Assembly: GCA_903909435.1 (NCBI GenBank)
Contig: CAIVVT010000049.1
Span: 1-48,000, forward strand
Origin: an uncultured Acidobacteriia bacterium
Lineage (GTDB): Bacteria > Acidobacteriota > Terriglobia > Bryobacterales > Bryobacteraceae
Length of the DNA: 48,000 nucleotides
Direction: 5' to 3'
This document shows, in pieces, positions 1 through 8,083 of the stretch (positions are counted from its first letter, which is position 1; the number at the start of each line of letters is the position of its first letter). Below the pieces are notes generated by a model. It saw nothing but the letters and a program-made list of their open reading frames with translations, had not been told where the DNA came from and did no database searches. The position numbers and the translations under genes are program-made.

Positions 1-142
1 CGCCCAGATCGGGCGGGCCGTCGCCGCTGCCGATGGCGACCAGGGTCTCGACGCCGGCGTCGCGGGCGCGTTGAATAGCCGCTTCGCGATCTTCGTCGAA
101 GACCGCCGCGTCGAGATGGCAATGCGAATCGACTAGTTGCAT
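1..142 (-). CDS. tatD: TatD family metal-dependent hydrolase (N-terminal part only)
   Basis: Only the first 47 codons lie in the window; the rest runs off the left edge. The protein starts MQLVDSHCHLD, the TatD/YcfH N-terminal metal-binding signature in which the HxH pair ligates a divalent metal. Family members are amidohydrolase-fold deoxyribonucleases or D-aminoacyl-tRNA hydrolase-like enzymes of the cytoplasm. The ATG at 142 lies inside the last codons of the upstream gene (10-base overlap), which points to translational coupling in an operon with metG. A metG-tatD order is common in bacteria. The family call is secure, but the exact substrate cannot be read from this fragment. Confidence 0.85.
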   Translation of the reverse strand, partial: MQLVDSHCHLDAAVFDEDREAAIQRARDAGVETLVAIGSGDGPPDLG

Positions 143-915
143 TCCGATTGATCAAACACTGATAGGTGGACTCTGACCGGGGGCGTCATACTGACCAGCC
201 CTTGGTGGAAAGTCCGCAAGCGCAGCAGGAGTACTTCGTCGTAGTCAACAAGCGTGAACCAACGGGCGCTCGGAACCTTGCTATTCCCGGTCGTCGGTAC
301 GGTAACGTAAATCATAAGCGTGGCGAGTTTCGTTGCACCGGTTTCTCGACTCAGCGCCGCATGAAAGGCTTGCTCCGGAGACTCATTGAGCGGGATTCTC
401 GGTGGGAACTGGACAAGCACGATGGAGCGGCCGGGTGGCCGCCGCAGTCGCTTCACCTCGTTAAACCAAGCATGCGTTTTCGCGGGCTGAGTTTCGGGCA
501 AGCTTGTGCCCACGTCTGGATCCAGCATCAACAGCCGACAGGGCTCCAGAGCCGCGCACATATCTTCCGTCCACGCCGCCCGTCTGTTTCTATCCGGGAC
601 CGATTCATCTGGCCCCGTACCGTGAAAAACCGTACCTGCTGGCCAGAAAGGTGAGGTTTGAATGCTCTTGACTGTTCTAAACTCCTGACCATCTTCGCAG
701 CGCTGCTGGAATGACTTCAATTCCAGTCGTAGCGGCTCATCGATTTGGGACCATTTTTCGTCTGATGCGCATGCGGTGTGCCTTCCATCCATCCCGCCAT
801 CGTGGCTAGGGTTGAAGTACCAGGCCACGCCGAGTTTGCGGTCATAACCCGCCAAGGCGCGAAGCAGTGCGTACTTAAGGAAATCAGTGATGTCGCCAAC
901 GTATTGATCCCGCAT
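133..915 (-). CDS. Uncharacterised protein with DQYVGD N-terminal motif, inserted between metG and tatD
   Basis: This 260-residue protein has no signal peptide or membrane segment. It begins MRDQYVGDITDFLKYALLRA, a start I associate with a scattered family of hypothetical proteins often met in accessory DNA. Further in it has LLMLDPDVG (about residue 128) followed by a stretch ending SIVLVQFPP. The layout, with a motif I-like N-terminus and an acidic D-P-D turn after a strand, loosely recalls Rossmann-type methyltransferases, but no SAM motif is convincing. It sits 10 bases after the metG stop and overlaps the tatD start by 10 bases, so it should be co-translated with both. Function unknown; the methyltransferase-like reading is only a guess. 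Confidence 0.75.
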   Translation of the reverse strand: MRDQYVGDITDFLKYALLRALAGYDRKLGVAWYFNPSHDGGMDGRHTACASDEKWSQIDEPLRLELKSFQQRCEDGQEFRTVKSIQTSPFWPAGTVFHGTGPDESVPDRNRRAAWTEDMCAALEPCRLLMLDPDVGTSLPETQPAKTHAWFNEVKRLRRPPGRSIVLVQFPPRIPLNESPEQAFHAALSRETGATKLATLMIYVTVPTTGNSKVPSARWFTLVDYDEVLLLRLRTFHQGLVSMTPPVRVHLSVFDQSECN

Positions 916-925
916 GTTACGCCGA

Positions 926-2899
926 TTATTTCAACCTCGCCCCCACCGGCACGTCTTCGAGGAAGCCAGCCAGTACCGGCGAGGTGTTTTCGAGCGATGC
1001 GGCGACGATCATCCCATTACTCATGATTCCGCGCAGCTTGCGCGGTTGCAGATTTGCAACAATTACGACCTTGCGGCCGATCAGCTGCTCGGGGGTGTAG
1101 GCCTTGGCGATGCCCGCTACAATGGTGCGCGGCTCGCGTTCGGCCACGTCCATGGTGAGCTTCAAAAGCTTATCGGCATGCTCCACTTTCTCGGCGGTCA
1201 GGATTCGGGCGACGCGCAAATCGACTTTGGCGAAGTCGTCGAATTCGATGGGCGGGGCGAGCGGCGTGATGCCCTCGGGCGTCGTCCACTCCTCTGCTTT
1301 GGCATCTATAGCTGGCGCCGTTTTGCCGAGCAGGGCATTTTGACGCGCGACCTCGACCACTTCGAGCTCGTTCATCTTTTCAACCGTCTCTTTCAGGTCG
1401 AGACGCGGGAAGAGCTGTGCGGCTTCACCGACGGCTTGCCCGGCGGCGAGACCGCCCCACTCCAAATGGTCGATGCGTTCGTCCAAGAGAGGCGTTGACA
1501 TGCCCAGCTGCGCCCAGATTTTCTCGGTGATCTCGGGCAGCACCGGCTTCAGGAGAATCGAGACGACCCGCAGCGTTTCGGCCGAGGAGTACAGGATCTC
1601 GTCGAGGCGCGCCTGCGATTCCGGGTCATCTTTCTTGGCGAGGTTCCAGGGCTGGTACTGCACGATGGCGCGGTCGACCGAGGTCAGCAGCGCCCAGACC
1701 TGTTCGAGCGCGCGGTGGAATTCGAAGCGGTCGAAGGAATCGCAGAACGCCGCCACGGTTTTGACGACTTCATCCGCGATGGCCGGCGCGCCGGTCGAGT
1801 CCGGGATCTTGCCTCCGCGATACTGCCGCAGCATGGCCGTCGTGCGGCTGAGCAAATTGCCGATTCCGTTGGCGAGGTCCGAGTTGTAACGTCCTACCAG
1901 CGCGTCGAAGCTGAAGTTGCCGTCTCCGCCGAAGGGGATTTCGCGGAACAGGAAATAGCGCAGTGGGTCGGCGCCCATCACCTGACGGATCGGCTCCGGC
2001 CGCACGATGTTGCCCTTCGACTTGGACATCTTGTCGTTGTCGAATAGCAGCCAGCCGTGCGCGAAGATGCGCTTGGGCAACTCCCAGCCAGCGGCTTTCA
2101 AAAATGCGGGCCAGTAAATGGCGTGGAAGCGGGTGATCTCCTTGCCGATGAGGTGCAGGTCGGCGGGCCACAATCCCTCGCCTTCAACCGCCGTCCAGTA
2201 GGTCATCAGAGCGTCGAACCAGACGTAGAAGACGTGGCCGGGCTCATCGGGCACGGGGATGCCCCAGGTGATGGTCGTGCGCGAAATCGAAAGGTCCTTG
2301 AGTTCCTGCTTGAGGAAGGCCAGGATCTCGTTGCGCCGGATCTCGGGCTGGATGAACTCGGGGTGTTTTTCGAAGTGATCGAGTAGGAATTCGCGGAACG
2401 CCGACAGCTTAAAATACAGGTTTTCTTCGGTGACGGTCTCGGTGGGGCGGCCGCACTCGGGGCACGGATCGCCGGGCTTGGCGTCGTTGACGTAGAGCTC
2501 GTCGAACATGCAGTACTGGCCGGTGTAACTGCCCTTGTAGATGTAGCCGTTCTGCTTGCAGTCGGCGTAGAGCTTGCCCACCGCGGCGGTCTGGCGCGGG
2601 TCGGTGGTGCGCAGGAAGCGGTCGATGTGCAGGTTGAGCTTTTCCCACTGGGTGCGGAACTCTTCCGAGATCGTCGCCGTGTATTGCTCGGGCGTCTGGC
2701 CCATCTTCTCGGCGGCGCGCTGGACCTTCTGGCCGTGCTCGTCGGTACCCGATGTCAGGATGGCGTTGTAGCCGGTCATCCGCTTGTAGGTGCGGATCAT
2801 GTCGGCCGCAAACGTCGTGTACGTGTGGCCGATATGCGGCGCGGCGTTGACGTAGTAAATGGGCGTCGTCAGGTAGAACTTGGGGGACACTTCTTGCAT
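926..2899 (-). CDS. metG: Methionyl-tRNA synthetase with C-terminal tRNA-binding domain
   Basis: This cytoplasmic enzyme charges tRNA-Met. The class I signatures are PHIGHTYT (about residues 21-28) and KMSKSKGN. The connective region holds a zinc-knuckle-like set of cysteines (YCMFDELY, then PCPECGRP). The last ~105 residues form an EMAP-II/Trbp111-type OB-fold domain (DLRVARI, SNGMIVAAS). At 657 residues it is full length for the long MetG form. I chose the ATG at 2899 because it makes a TAATG junction with the larC stop; an in-frame GTG at 2920 would add seven residues. It is the second gene of the larC-metG-unknown-tatD operon. Confidence 0.96.
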   Translation of the reverse strand: MQEVSPKFYLTTPIYYVNAAPHIGHTYTTFAADMIRTYKRMTGYNAILTSGTDEHGQKVQRAAEKMGQTPEQYTATISEEFRTQWEKLNLHIDRFLRTTDPRQTAAVGKLYADCKQNGYIYKGSYTGQYCMFDELYVNDAKPGDPCPECGRPTETVTEENLYFKLSAFREFLLDHFEKHPEFIQPEIRRNEILAFLKQELKDLSISRTTITWGIPVPDEPGHVFYVWFDALMTYWTAVEGEGLWPADLHLIGKEITRFHAIYWPAFLKAAGWELPKRIFAHGWLLFDNDKMSKSKGNIVRPEPIRQVMGADPLRYFLFREIPFGGDGNFSFDALVGRYNSDLANGIGNLLSRTTAMLRQYRGGKIPDSTGAPAIADEVVKTVAAFCDSFDRFEFHRALEQVWALLTSVDRAIVQYQPWNLAKKDDPESQARLDEILYSSAETLRVVSILLKPVLPEITEKIWAQLGMSTPLLDERIDHLEWGGLAAGQAVGEAAQLFPRLDLKETVEKMNELEVVEVARQNALLGKTAPAIDAKAEEWTTPEGITPLAPPIEFDDFAKVDLRVARILTAEKVEHADKLLKLTMDVAEREPRTIVAGIAKAYTPEQLIGRKVVIVANLQPRKLRGIMSNGMIVAASLENTSPVLAGFLEDVPVGARLK

Positions 2900-4053
2900 T
2901 ATTTGCTGCTCGCTTTCCACACCAGCGTTGCGACGGACAGTATTTCCTTGAGCGGCACGCCCGTCTTGAGCGCCAGTTCCCGGCAGTCGTCGTACTCGGG
3001 CGAGGCGCCGAATTCGCCCACCTTTACGCGCACCGGCCCGAACGGCGTCTCCACGGTTTCGAAGCCGCGCGATTGCACGCGCCGCTCCGCCTCGTAAACG
3101 CGCAGACCGAGCGTGGTCGTCTCCTGGAAGATGATCGCCGCCAGCGCCTCGCGCGTGTCCGGGGTCGCAATCACGCGCAGCAGGCTGCCCGGGCGCTGCT
3201 TCTTCATCAGCAGCGGCGACAGGGTCACATCGAGCGCGCCTGCCTCAAATAGTCGCTCCATGGCGAAGCCGAGCACCTGCGGCGTGCAGTCGTCGATATT
3301 CGCTTCGAGCACGCTGACCGCGGTCAGCTCCAGCGCGCCGCTCGATTCGCCGATCATCACGCGCAGCACGTTGGCCATCTGCGGGAAGTCCTTGGTGCCT
3401 GCGCCGAAGCCCTGCGCAGCAATCACCATGGGCGGCATCACGCCGAAGCCCGCCGAGAGGGCGGCCATCAACGCGGCCCCGGTAGGCGTGGTCAACTCCG
3501 TTTCCGGCCCGCGCGCGTAGGCCGGGATGCCGGTGAGCAGCAGCGCCGTGGCTGGCGTGGGCACGGGCATGGTCCCGTGATCGGCCTCCACCGTGCCGGA
3601 GCCGGTGTTAATTGGCGAGCAGTGCACGCTTTCGATGCCCAGCAGTTCGAGTGCGTAACAGGCCCCGGCGATGTCGCAGATGGAATCTACCGCGCCAACT
3701 TCGTGGAAATGCACCTTCTCGATGGGCACGCCGTGGACCTGCGCCTCCGCCGCGCCGAGCACCTCGAAGACGTGGACGGCGTTGGACTTGGCGGTCTCCG
3801 GCAGCGCCGACGCCTCGATCATTTTGACGATGTGCGGGAGGTGGCGATGCTTGTGCGTGTCCTCGAACCCGACGTTGAACTTGGTGCCGCTAATGCCGTG
3901 GCGCTTGACGCGTTCGACGGAGAATCGCGCGCCGGTGCCGAGCGAGTCCAGGCCCGCGAAGAGCGCTTCCGCGGGTGCGCCCGCGTCGATCAGGGCCGCG
4001 ACGGTCATGTCGCCGGCAATTCCGGAAAACGCGTCGAAGTGGGCAGTTTTCAT
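2899..4053 (-). CDS. larC: LarC nickel-pincer cofactor cyclometallase family protein (DUF111)
   Basis: LarC inserts nickel into the pyridinium-bisthiocarboxylate mononucleotide cofactor of lactate racemase. The 384-residue protein starts MKTAHFDAFSGIAGDM, the classic DUF111 start, and has KVHFHEVGAVDSICDI (about residues 113-128) and TTPTGAALM. The C-terminal half carries ANIDDCTPQ and EYDDCRELA. Both halves, which are split by a frameshift in Lactobacillus (larC1/larC2), are one uninterrupted reading frame here. The ORF could be extended upstream, but the ATG at 4053 gives the family's usual N-terminus. It is the first gene of the operon and its stop shares a base with the metG start. No larA, larB or larE is visible, so the acceptor enzyme lies elsewhere or differs. 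Confidence 0.92.
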   Translation of the reverse strand: MKTAHFDAFSGIAGDMTVAALIDAGAPAEALFAGLDSLGTGARFSVERVKRHGISGTKFNVGFEDTHKHRHLPHIVKMIEASALPETAKSNAVHVFEVLGAAEAQVHGVPIEKVHFHEVGAVDSICDIAGACYALELLGIESVHCSPINTGSGTVEADHGTMPVPTPATALLLTGIPAYARGPETELTTPTGAALMAALSAGFGVMPPMVIAAQGFGAGTKDFPQMANVLRVMIGESSGALELTAVSVLEANIDDCTPQVLGFAMERLFEAGALDVTLSPLLMKKQRPGSLLRVIATPDTREALAAIIFQETTTLGLRVYEAERRVQSRGFETVETPFGPVRVKVGEFGASPEYDDCRELALKTGVPLKEILSVATLVWKASSK

Positions 4054-4307
4054 GTGCTTAAATCCAGTCCGGGCGATGGCGGAGGTGACTCTCGACGTGA
4101 GCCGCGCAGTGCGTCGATCGGGCCTTGAAGGCAGGCTGCACGCGCTCCAGGACGCCCAATCCTCAATTGTCGCCTGTATGGGGTGCGGCGCACCAGTCGT
4201 TGTAGTGCCCGCTCCGGCGAATACGAACCGCAATCGCGGGGCCTGTAACCTCGCATGGACCTGCCGGTGATAGGATGGCAGCGATCCTGAACACAGAGAG
4301 GACGATC
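4054..4307. other. Divergent intergenic region between larC and the GH27 gene
   Basis: This 254-base stretch separates larC (minus) from the alpha-galactosidase (plus) and must hold promoters for both. The only element I can point to is TGATAGGAT at 4268-4276. I see no strong hairpin and no additional gene; the reading frames crossing it are antisense to coding sequence. Confidence 0.4.
4268..4276 (+). promoter_or_regulatory. Possible extended -10 element (TGATAGGAT)
   Basis: TGATAGGAT lies 31 bases before the GH27 start codon. It matches an extended -10 (TG-N-TAxxxT). Similar elements stand before the genes at 21313, 23702 and 44614. No good -35 hexamer is visible at the usual distance. Confidence 0.3.
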
Positions 4308-5882
4308 ATGCCTAGAGGTTCGTTTGCGCCGGCGTACTTGAAAGACCGCTTGATGCATAGCGCCGCGCTCATCGCGGTGTCGCTCATGATGGGCACGGGA
4401 CTGGCGGGCGCGGCCGACCTCAGCGCCTTCATGCTCACGCCAAAGCCAGGTCGGGCACCCAGGATCAACGGGCCGGGCGCGTACGGCGCGCGGCCGGGAC
4501 GGCCGTTTGTGTACCGCATCCCCTGCACGGGGGCGCGCCCGATTCGATTCTCGGCGAAGGGGTTGCCAGCGACATTGCACCTCGACGGCAATACCGGCAT
4601 CCTGAGCGGCAAAACGCCGGACAAGGCCGGCGAGTACAAGCTGGAATTACGCGCCGCCAACCAGCAGGGCAAGGCCGTTCGCCAGTTCAAGCTGGTGGTG
4701 GGCGACACACTGGCCCTGACGCCGCCGATGGGTTGGAACGACTGGTACACGCACTACGACCACGTCACCGACAAACTGGTACGGCAGGCCGCCGACGCGA
4801 TGATCGCCTCGGGCATGGCGGATTACGGTTACCAGTACGTCAACATTGACGATTGCTGGATGGTGAAGCCCGGCTCGGACAACCCGGAGTTGCAGGGCGA
4901 GGCGCGGGATGCCGACGGCGCGATCCGGCCGAACCGGCGCTTCCCGGACATGGCCGCCCTGACCGCCTACATTCACGCGCGCGGGCTGAAGGCGGGCGTC
5001 TACACGGGGCCGGGGCCGCGGACTTGCGCTGAGTTCACCGGCAGTTACCGGCACGAGGAGATCGACGCCCGGACGTTCGCGAAGTGGGGTTTCGATTTCC
5101 TCAAATACGACTGGTGCTCGTACACGGAAGTTGCCGGCGGCAAGACACTGGCAGACTACAAGCGGCCGTACGAGTTGATGGGCGGGATTCTGCCCAAACT
5201 GGAGCGCGACATCGTCTTCAACCTGTGCCAGTACGGCATGGGCGACGTGTGGAACTGGGGCGGGGAAGTGGGCGGCCACTCGTGGCGCACCACTGGCGAT
5301 CTCGGCCTGGAAAAGGACACGCGGCTCCCGGGGTTTTACTCGATAGGGTTCAAGAACGCCGCGCATCCCGAAGCGGCGCGCCCGGGACGCTGGAACGACC
5401 CGGACTACATTCTGATCGGTTCCGTAGGGAATGCTTTCAACATTCAGGCAGCGCCTTCGCCGACGGTACTAGTACCCGACGAACAGTACTCATATATGTC
5501 GATGTGGGCCCTGATGGCCTCGCCATTGATCTTCTCGGGTGATATGAATTACTTGGATGAGTTCACGCTCAACGTGCTCTGCAACTCCGAGGTAATCGAG
5601 GTGGATCAGGATCTGTTGGGAAAGCAAGCCCGGATCGTGCGGCATACGGAGAGCGAGTTTGTCCTGGCCAAGGCGATGGAGGATGGCTCGCTGGCGGTGG
5701 GCGTGTTCAACACGGGCGACAAGCCTGCGCGCATCCAGGTGACTTGGGATGAACTCGGGCTCGACGGGCAGCGGCGGGTCCACGACGTGTGGCGGCAGAA
5801 GGACATCGGCCACGCCAGCGATCTGCTCAGCGTGGAAGTCAATCGCCACGGCGTCACGATGGTGCGGCTGTTCCCTAACTAA
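4308..5882 (+). CDS. Exported alpha-galactosidase, GH27
   Basis: It hydrolyses terminal alpha-galactosides of galacto-oligosaccharides or galactomannans outside the cytoplasm. Of 524 residues, the first ~37 form a signal peptide ending near AGAAD. A putative Ig-like domain follows (about 50-135, with LPATLHLDGNTGILSG), then the GH27 barrel starting PPMGWNDW. The expected nucleophile is Asp268 in FDFLKYDWC, and the acid/base is Asp331 in SWRTTGD, which matches WRNFAD of human alpha-galactosidase. GRWNDPDYILIG is also typical. A beta-sandwich closes the protein. I preferred the ATG at 4308 to the one at 4275 because AGAGAGGA lies just before it. The gene stands alone; its stop overlaps that of the convergent downstream gene by 8 bases. 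Confidence 0.95.
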   Translation: MPRGSFAPAYLKDRLMHSAALIAVSLMMGTGLAGAADLSAFMLTPKPGRAPRINGPGAYGARPGRPFVYRIPCTGARPIRFSAKGLPATLHLDGNTGILSGKTPDKAGEYKLELRAANQQGKAVRQFKLVVGDTLALTPPMGWNDWYTHYDHVTDKLVRQAADAMIASGMADYGYQYVNIDDCWMVKPGSDNPELQGEARDADGAIRPNRRFPDMAALTAYIHARGLKAGVYTGPGPRTCAEFTGSYRHEEIDARTFAKWGFDFLKYDWCSYTEVAGGKTLADYKRPYELMGGILPKLERDIVFNLCQYGMGDVWNWGGEVGGHSWRTTGDLGLEKDTRLPGFYSIGFKNAAHPEAARPGRWNDPDYILIGSVGNAFNIQAAPSPTVLVPDEQYSYMSMWALMASPLIFSGDMNYLDEFTLNVLCNSEVIEVDQDLLGKQARIVRHTESEFVLAKAMEDGSLAVGVFNTGDKPARIQVTWDELGLDGQRRVHDVWRQKDIGHASDLLSVEVNRHGVTMVRLFPN

Positions 5883-6306
5883 CGGTGTGGCCCGCACCCG
5901 CTAACGCCTGCAGGGCAGCGGCGAGATGCGGAGCGGGAATCAGCACCCAGTCCGTATCGAATGTCGAGAGCGCGAAGATGGGCACGCGGGCTGCAGCCAG
6001 CGGCTGTAGGAAGGCGTTGAGGATACCGGTCAACGCGAAGTCGAACGGGCCGACGAGTTGGAGGCAGATCCAATCTATTTCGGCGCGCACCCCGTCGGGA
6101 ACGGCGGTCTCCGTACAAACAATGGAAAGCTCCTGGTGGGTCCGCGTGAGGCTATAGAAGTCCCCCTGCAACGCCCATGCAGGCGGGGGCGCGTCGGGGG
6201 AGAGGCGGCAGACGGCGTAGCGGCCGGGGTGAACGCGGAAGGCGAGCCGCACATTGTCGGAGCCGTGACCGCCGGGGAGTGTCGGCATTGCAGTGCTCTG
6301 TGCCAT
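5875..6306 (-). CDS. ACT-domain protein, likely amino-acid-binding
   Basis: This 143-residue cytoplasmic protein resembles the stand-alone ACT-domain proteins related to the CASTOR/aspartate-kinase regulatory fold. It has an N-terminal strand pattern RLAFRVHPGRYAVCRL, a second half VGPFDFALTGILNAFLQPLA, and the typical ending PIFALSTFDTDWVLIPAPHL. Such proteins bind small ligands, often amino acids, but no catalytic residues are expected. The ATG at 6304-6306 has only a weak ribosome binding site. The stop overlaps that of the convergent GH27 gene by 8 bases. Physiological role unknown. Confidence 0.8.
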   Translation of the reverse strand: MAQSTAMPTLPGGHGSDNVRLAFRVHPGRYAVCRLSPDAPPPAWALQGDFYSLTRTHQELSIVCTETAVPDGVRAEIDWICLQLVGPFDFALTGILNAFLQPLAAARVPIFALSTFDTDWVLIPAPHLAAALQALAGAGHTVS

Positions 6307-6400
6307 GATCCATTCTCAACCGGAACGACGAGGCTGGGGTGCAACTGGTGCTTGGGAGCACCAGTTGCATAGCGGGCAACATGTCTGCGGACCTTACCTT

Positions 6401-6421
6401 TCCCTCACGGTCGCGGCTCCG
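6401..6421 (+). repeat. Single arm of the GGAGCCGCGACC dispersed repeat
   Basis: TCCCTCACGGTCGCGGCTCC plus the next G matches one arm of the inverted repeats at 17055-17112, 28506-28562 and 33053-33126. Its partner arm is missing here. It lies in the gap between the ACT-domain gene and the nuclease-like gene. Confidence 0.7.
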
Positions 6422-6442
6422 TCCTGAAGATACGTCCTGAAG

Positions 6443-7300
6443 TCACGGCACGCGCCGGTCGAGCGCGTAGCGCTGGCGCAGGTAGGCGAGATAGGCGCGA
6501 TGCTCTTCGCCGCGCGCTTCCTCGGACAGCGCCTCCCACAACTCCTGCCAGGTCATGGCCCACACATCGATTCCATCCCTGCGGGCAATCAGCGTGAACG
6601 CGTGGGCTTCGTCGCGGTGGCGGCGGCCGGCCGGGTCGGAGACGTCGAACCACAGGTAGAGCAATGTGAACTTGCGGGAGCGGCTGCGCAGTCCGAGCAG
6701 GTGCTTCAACAGCTGTGCGGCGTGCAGGTAGCGGTGCACGTGGTCTTCCGGAGAGATCTTCCGGGCCAGCTTGGCGAGGTTGGGCCAATCTTTGAAGTAG
6801 GCGTGACCAGCGTGGCCGGGGCGCAGACCGTGCTGCGGCATGTCGGCATACGGCTCGCCGAGCTTGGCCTCAATCGCGCACAGGAATGGCTCGCAGCCCT
6901 CGGCCGCCAGGGTGACGTCGGCGTAAGGCGCGGTGCCAAAGCCCGCGGCGATGGGGAATTCGCACTCGAAGCCAAGCCAGACGGGGTGGTCGAGCTGGAA
7001 GCCGAGCGCCCGCAGCAGTTCGCGTTTGGGACGGAAGCGCCAGTGGGCGAACACGTTCACGGCGAGGGCGGCGGAGGAGAGCAGGGAATAGAGGTGGCCC
7101 TCCGAACCAGTGCCCGCCAGCTCTCCTCCCGAGCCTTGCAGGAATTCATTCTCGCTGACCATGTCGAGGGGCTCGAAGAACTGGTCGCGCAGGTCGATGA
7201 CGGCGCGTGCGGGAGAGGTGGCGTTGCGGGGACGAAACGAGAGCGCCTGGCGGTCGGCCCAGCGTGCCTGCCAGAGTTCGAGTTTCTGTCTCAGAGTCAC
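6443..7300 (-). CDS. Orphan PD-(D/E)XK nuclease-like protein, PGN_0703-type
   Basis: This 285-residue cytoplasmic protein looks like the PGN_0703 family of putative restriction endonucleases. SSAALAVNVFAHW (about residues 75-87) resembles the family's conserved helix. YADVTLAAEGCEPFLCAIEA (about 126-145) followed by K gives the catalytic pattern Asp128, then Glu144-x-Lys146. It starts with GTG at 7300 and has a poor ribosome binding site. No methyltransferase, helicase or other defence gene is adjacent; dispersed repeats lie on both sides. Function is inferred from the motif only. It could act in DNA repair or stand-alone defence, or be a remnant of a larger system. Confidence 0.65.
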   Translation of the reverse strand: MTLRQKLELWQARWADRQALSFRPRNATSPARAVIDLRDQFFEPLDMVSENEFLQGSGGELAGTGSEGHLYSLLSSAALAVNVFAHWRFRPKRELLRALGFQLDHPVWLGFECEFPIAAGFGTAPYADVTLAAEGCEPFLCAIEAKLGEPYADMPQHGLRPGHAGHAYFKDWPNLAKLARKISPEDHVHRYLHAAQLLKHLLGLRSRSRKFTLLYLWFDVSDPAGRRHRDEAHAFTLIARRDGIDVWAMTWQELWEALSEEARGEEHRAYLAYLRQRYALDRRVP

Positions 7301-7337
7301 GACGATGATTCACTTCTCAAGTGGCGGCGGTAGTGCT

Positions 7338-7443
7338 TGTGGCGCACGCTTCAACGTGCAGTGCCGGCACTCCTGCCGGCATTCTGGAGCGTGGCCGGAC
7401 GTCGACAGGAGTGTCGACGCTGCACGCTGAAGCGTGCGCCACA
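7338..7443. repeat. Composite inverted repeat with 24-base arms
   Basis: The arms 7338-7361 (containing GTGGCGCACGCTTCAACGTG) and 7420-7443 pair with one mismatch. Between them are smaller palindromes, TGCCGGCActccTGCCGGCA and GTCGACaggagtGTCGAC, which can also pair with each other as CACTCCTG/CAGGAGTG. The whole can fold into a branched structure. It sits between the nuclease-like gene and purE, and there is no coding sense in it. The pattern is that of a chromosomal dispersed repeat, but only one copy lies in this window. Confidence 0.75.
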
Positions 7444-7492
7444 GGACTCTCCCGCGTCAAGCCAGCAGCCATCCCTCAGGGGCGATGCCCAT

Positions 7493-7984
7493 CTATCCCG
7501 GCAGCTTGGCGTCGAGCACTTTCTGGGTTTGTTTGGCGCGATAGGCTTCCAGGCGCTCGATCAACACCGGGCGATGCGAGGCCACGATGGCCACGGCCAG
7601 CAGTCCCGCGTTGATCGCGCCCGCCTTGCCGATGCCCAGCGTACCGACGGGGATGCCGCCCGGCATCTGCACGATCGAGAGCAGGGAATCGATGCCGTTC
7701 AGCGCCGCGCTTTGCATCGGCACGCCGAGCACCGGGAGCGTGGTGAAAGCGGCAGTTACGCCGGGCAGGTGCGCGGCCCCGCCGGCCCCGCCGATCAGCA
7801 CTTCCAGGCCGCGCGCACGGGCGGTCTTGGCCCATTCCGCGAGCGCGTCGGGAGCGCGGTGCGCCGAGATGACACGCTTCTCATACGGCACGCCGAACTC
7901 GTCGAGAATCGCGCAGGTGTGCTGCATGGTGTCCCAGTCCGTCGTGCTGCCCATCACGATGCCGACCAGCGGTTTGGTGTCCAT
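7493..7984 (-). CDS. purE: N5-carboxyaminoimidazole ribonucleotide mutase
   Basis: PurE converts N5-CAIR to CAIR in purine synthesis in the cytoplasm. The 163-residue protein has the family layout: [13 protein letters not shown] near the N-terminus, ISAHRAPD (about 40-47), [12 protein letters not shown], and [15 protein letters not shown]. Full length for the bacterial class I enzyme. GAGGAGA stands nine bases before the ATG at 7984. No purK is adjacent. A long hairpin separates it from the upstream isocitrate dehydrogenase gene, so it may be transcribed separately. Confidence 0.96.
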   Translation of the reverse strand: MDTKPLVGIVMGSTTDWDTMQHTCAILDEFGVPYEKRVISAHRAPDALAEWAKTARARGLEVLIGGAGGAAHLPGVTAAFTTLPVLGVPMQSAALNGIDSLLSIVQMPGGIPVGTLGIGKAGAINAGLLAVAIVASHRPVLIERLEAYRAKQTQKVLDAKLPG

Positions 7985-8045
7985 GGAACTTGTCTCCTCG
8001 ATTCGAACTCAACCCTCGTGCCCCGGGCAACCCGAAATCAAGTGG

Positions 8046-8077
8046 CGCTGGGGCGGAACGCGTGCTCCGCCCCAGCG
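8046..8077 (-). terminator. GC-rich hairpin after isocitrate dehydrogenase
   Basis: CGCTGGGGCGGA (8046-8057) pairs perfectly with TCCGCCCCAGCG (8066-8077) around an 8-base loop, 6 bases after the stop of the minus-strand gene. No T-run follows, so it is either a weak terminator or an RNA-stabilising structure. Confidence 0.5.
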
Positions 8078-8083
8078 GTAATG

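Noticed and set aside
6401..7443. Insertion sequence carrying the nuclease-like gene
   Set aside because: The flanking repeats belong to different families, are not terminal inverted repeats of one element, and there is no transposase or target duplication that I can see.
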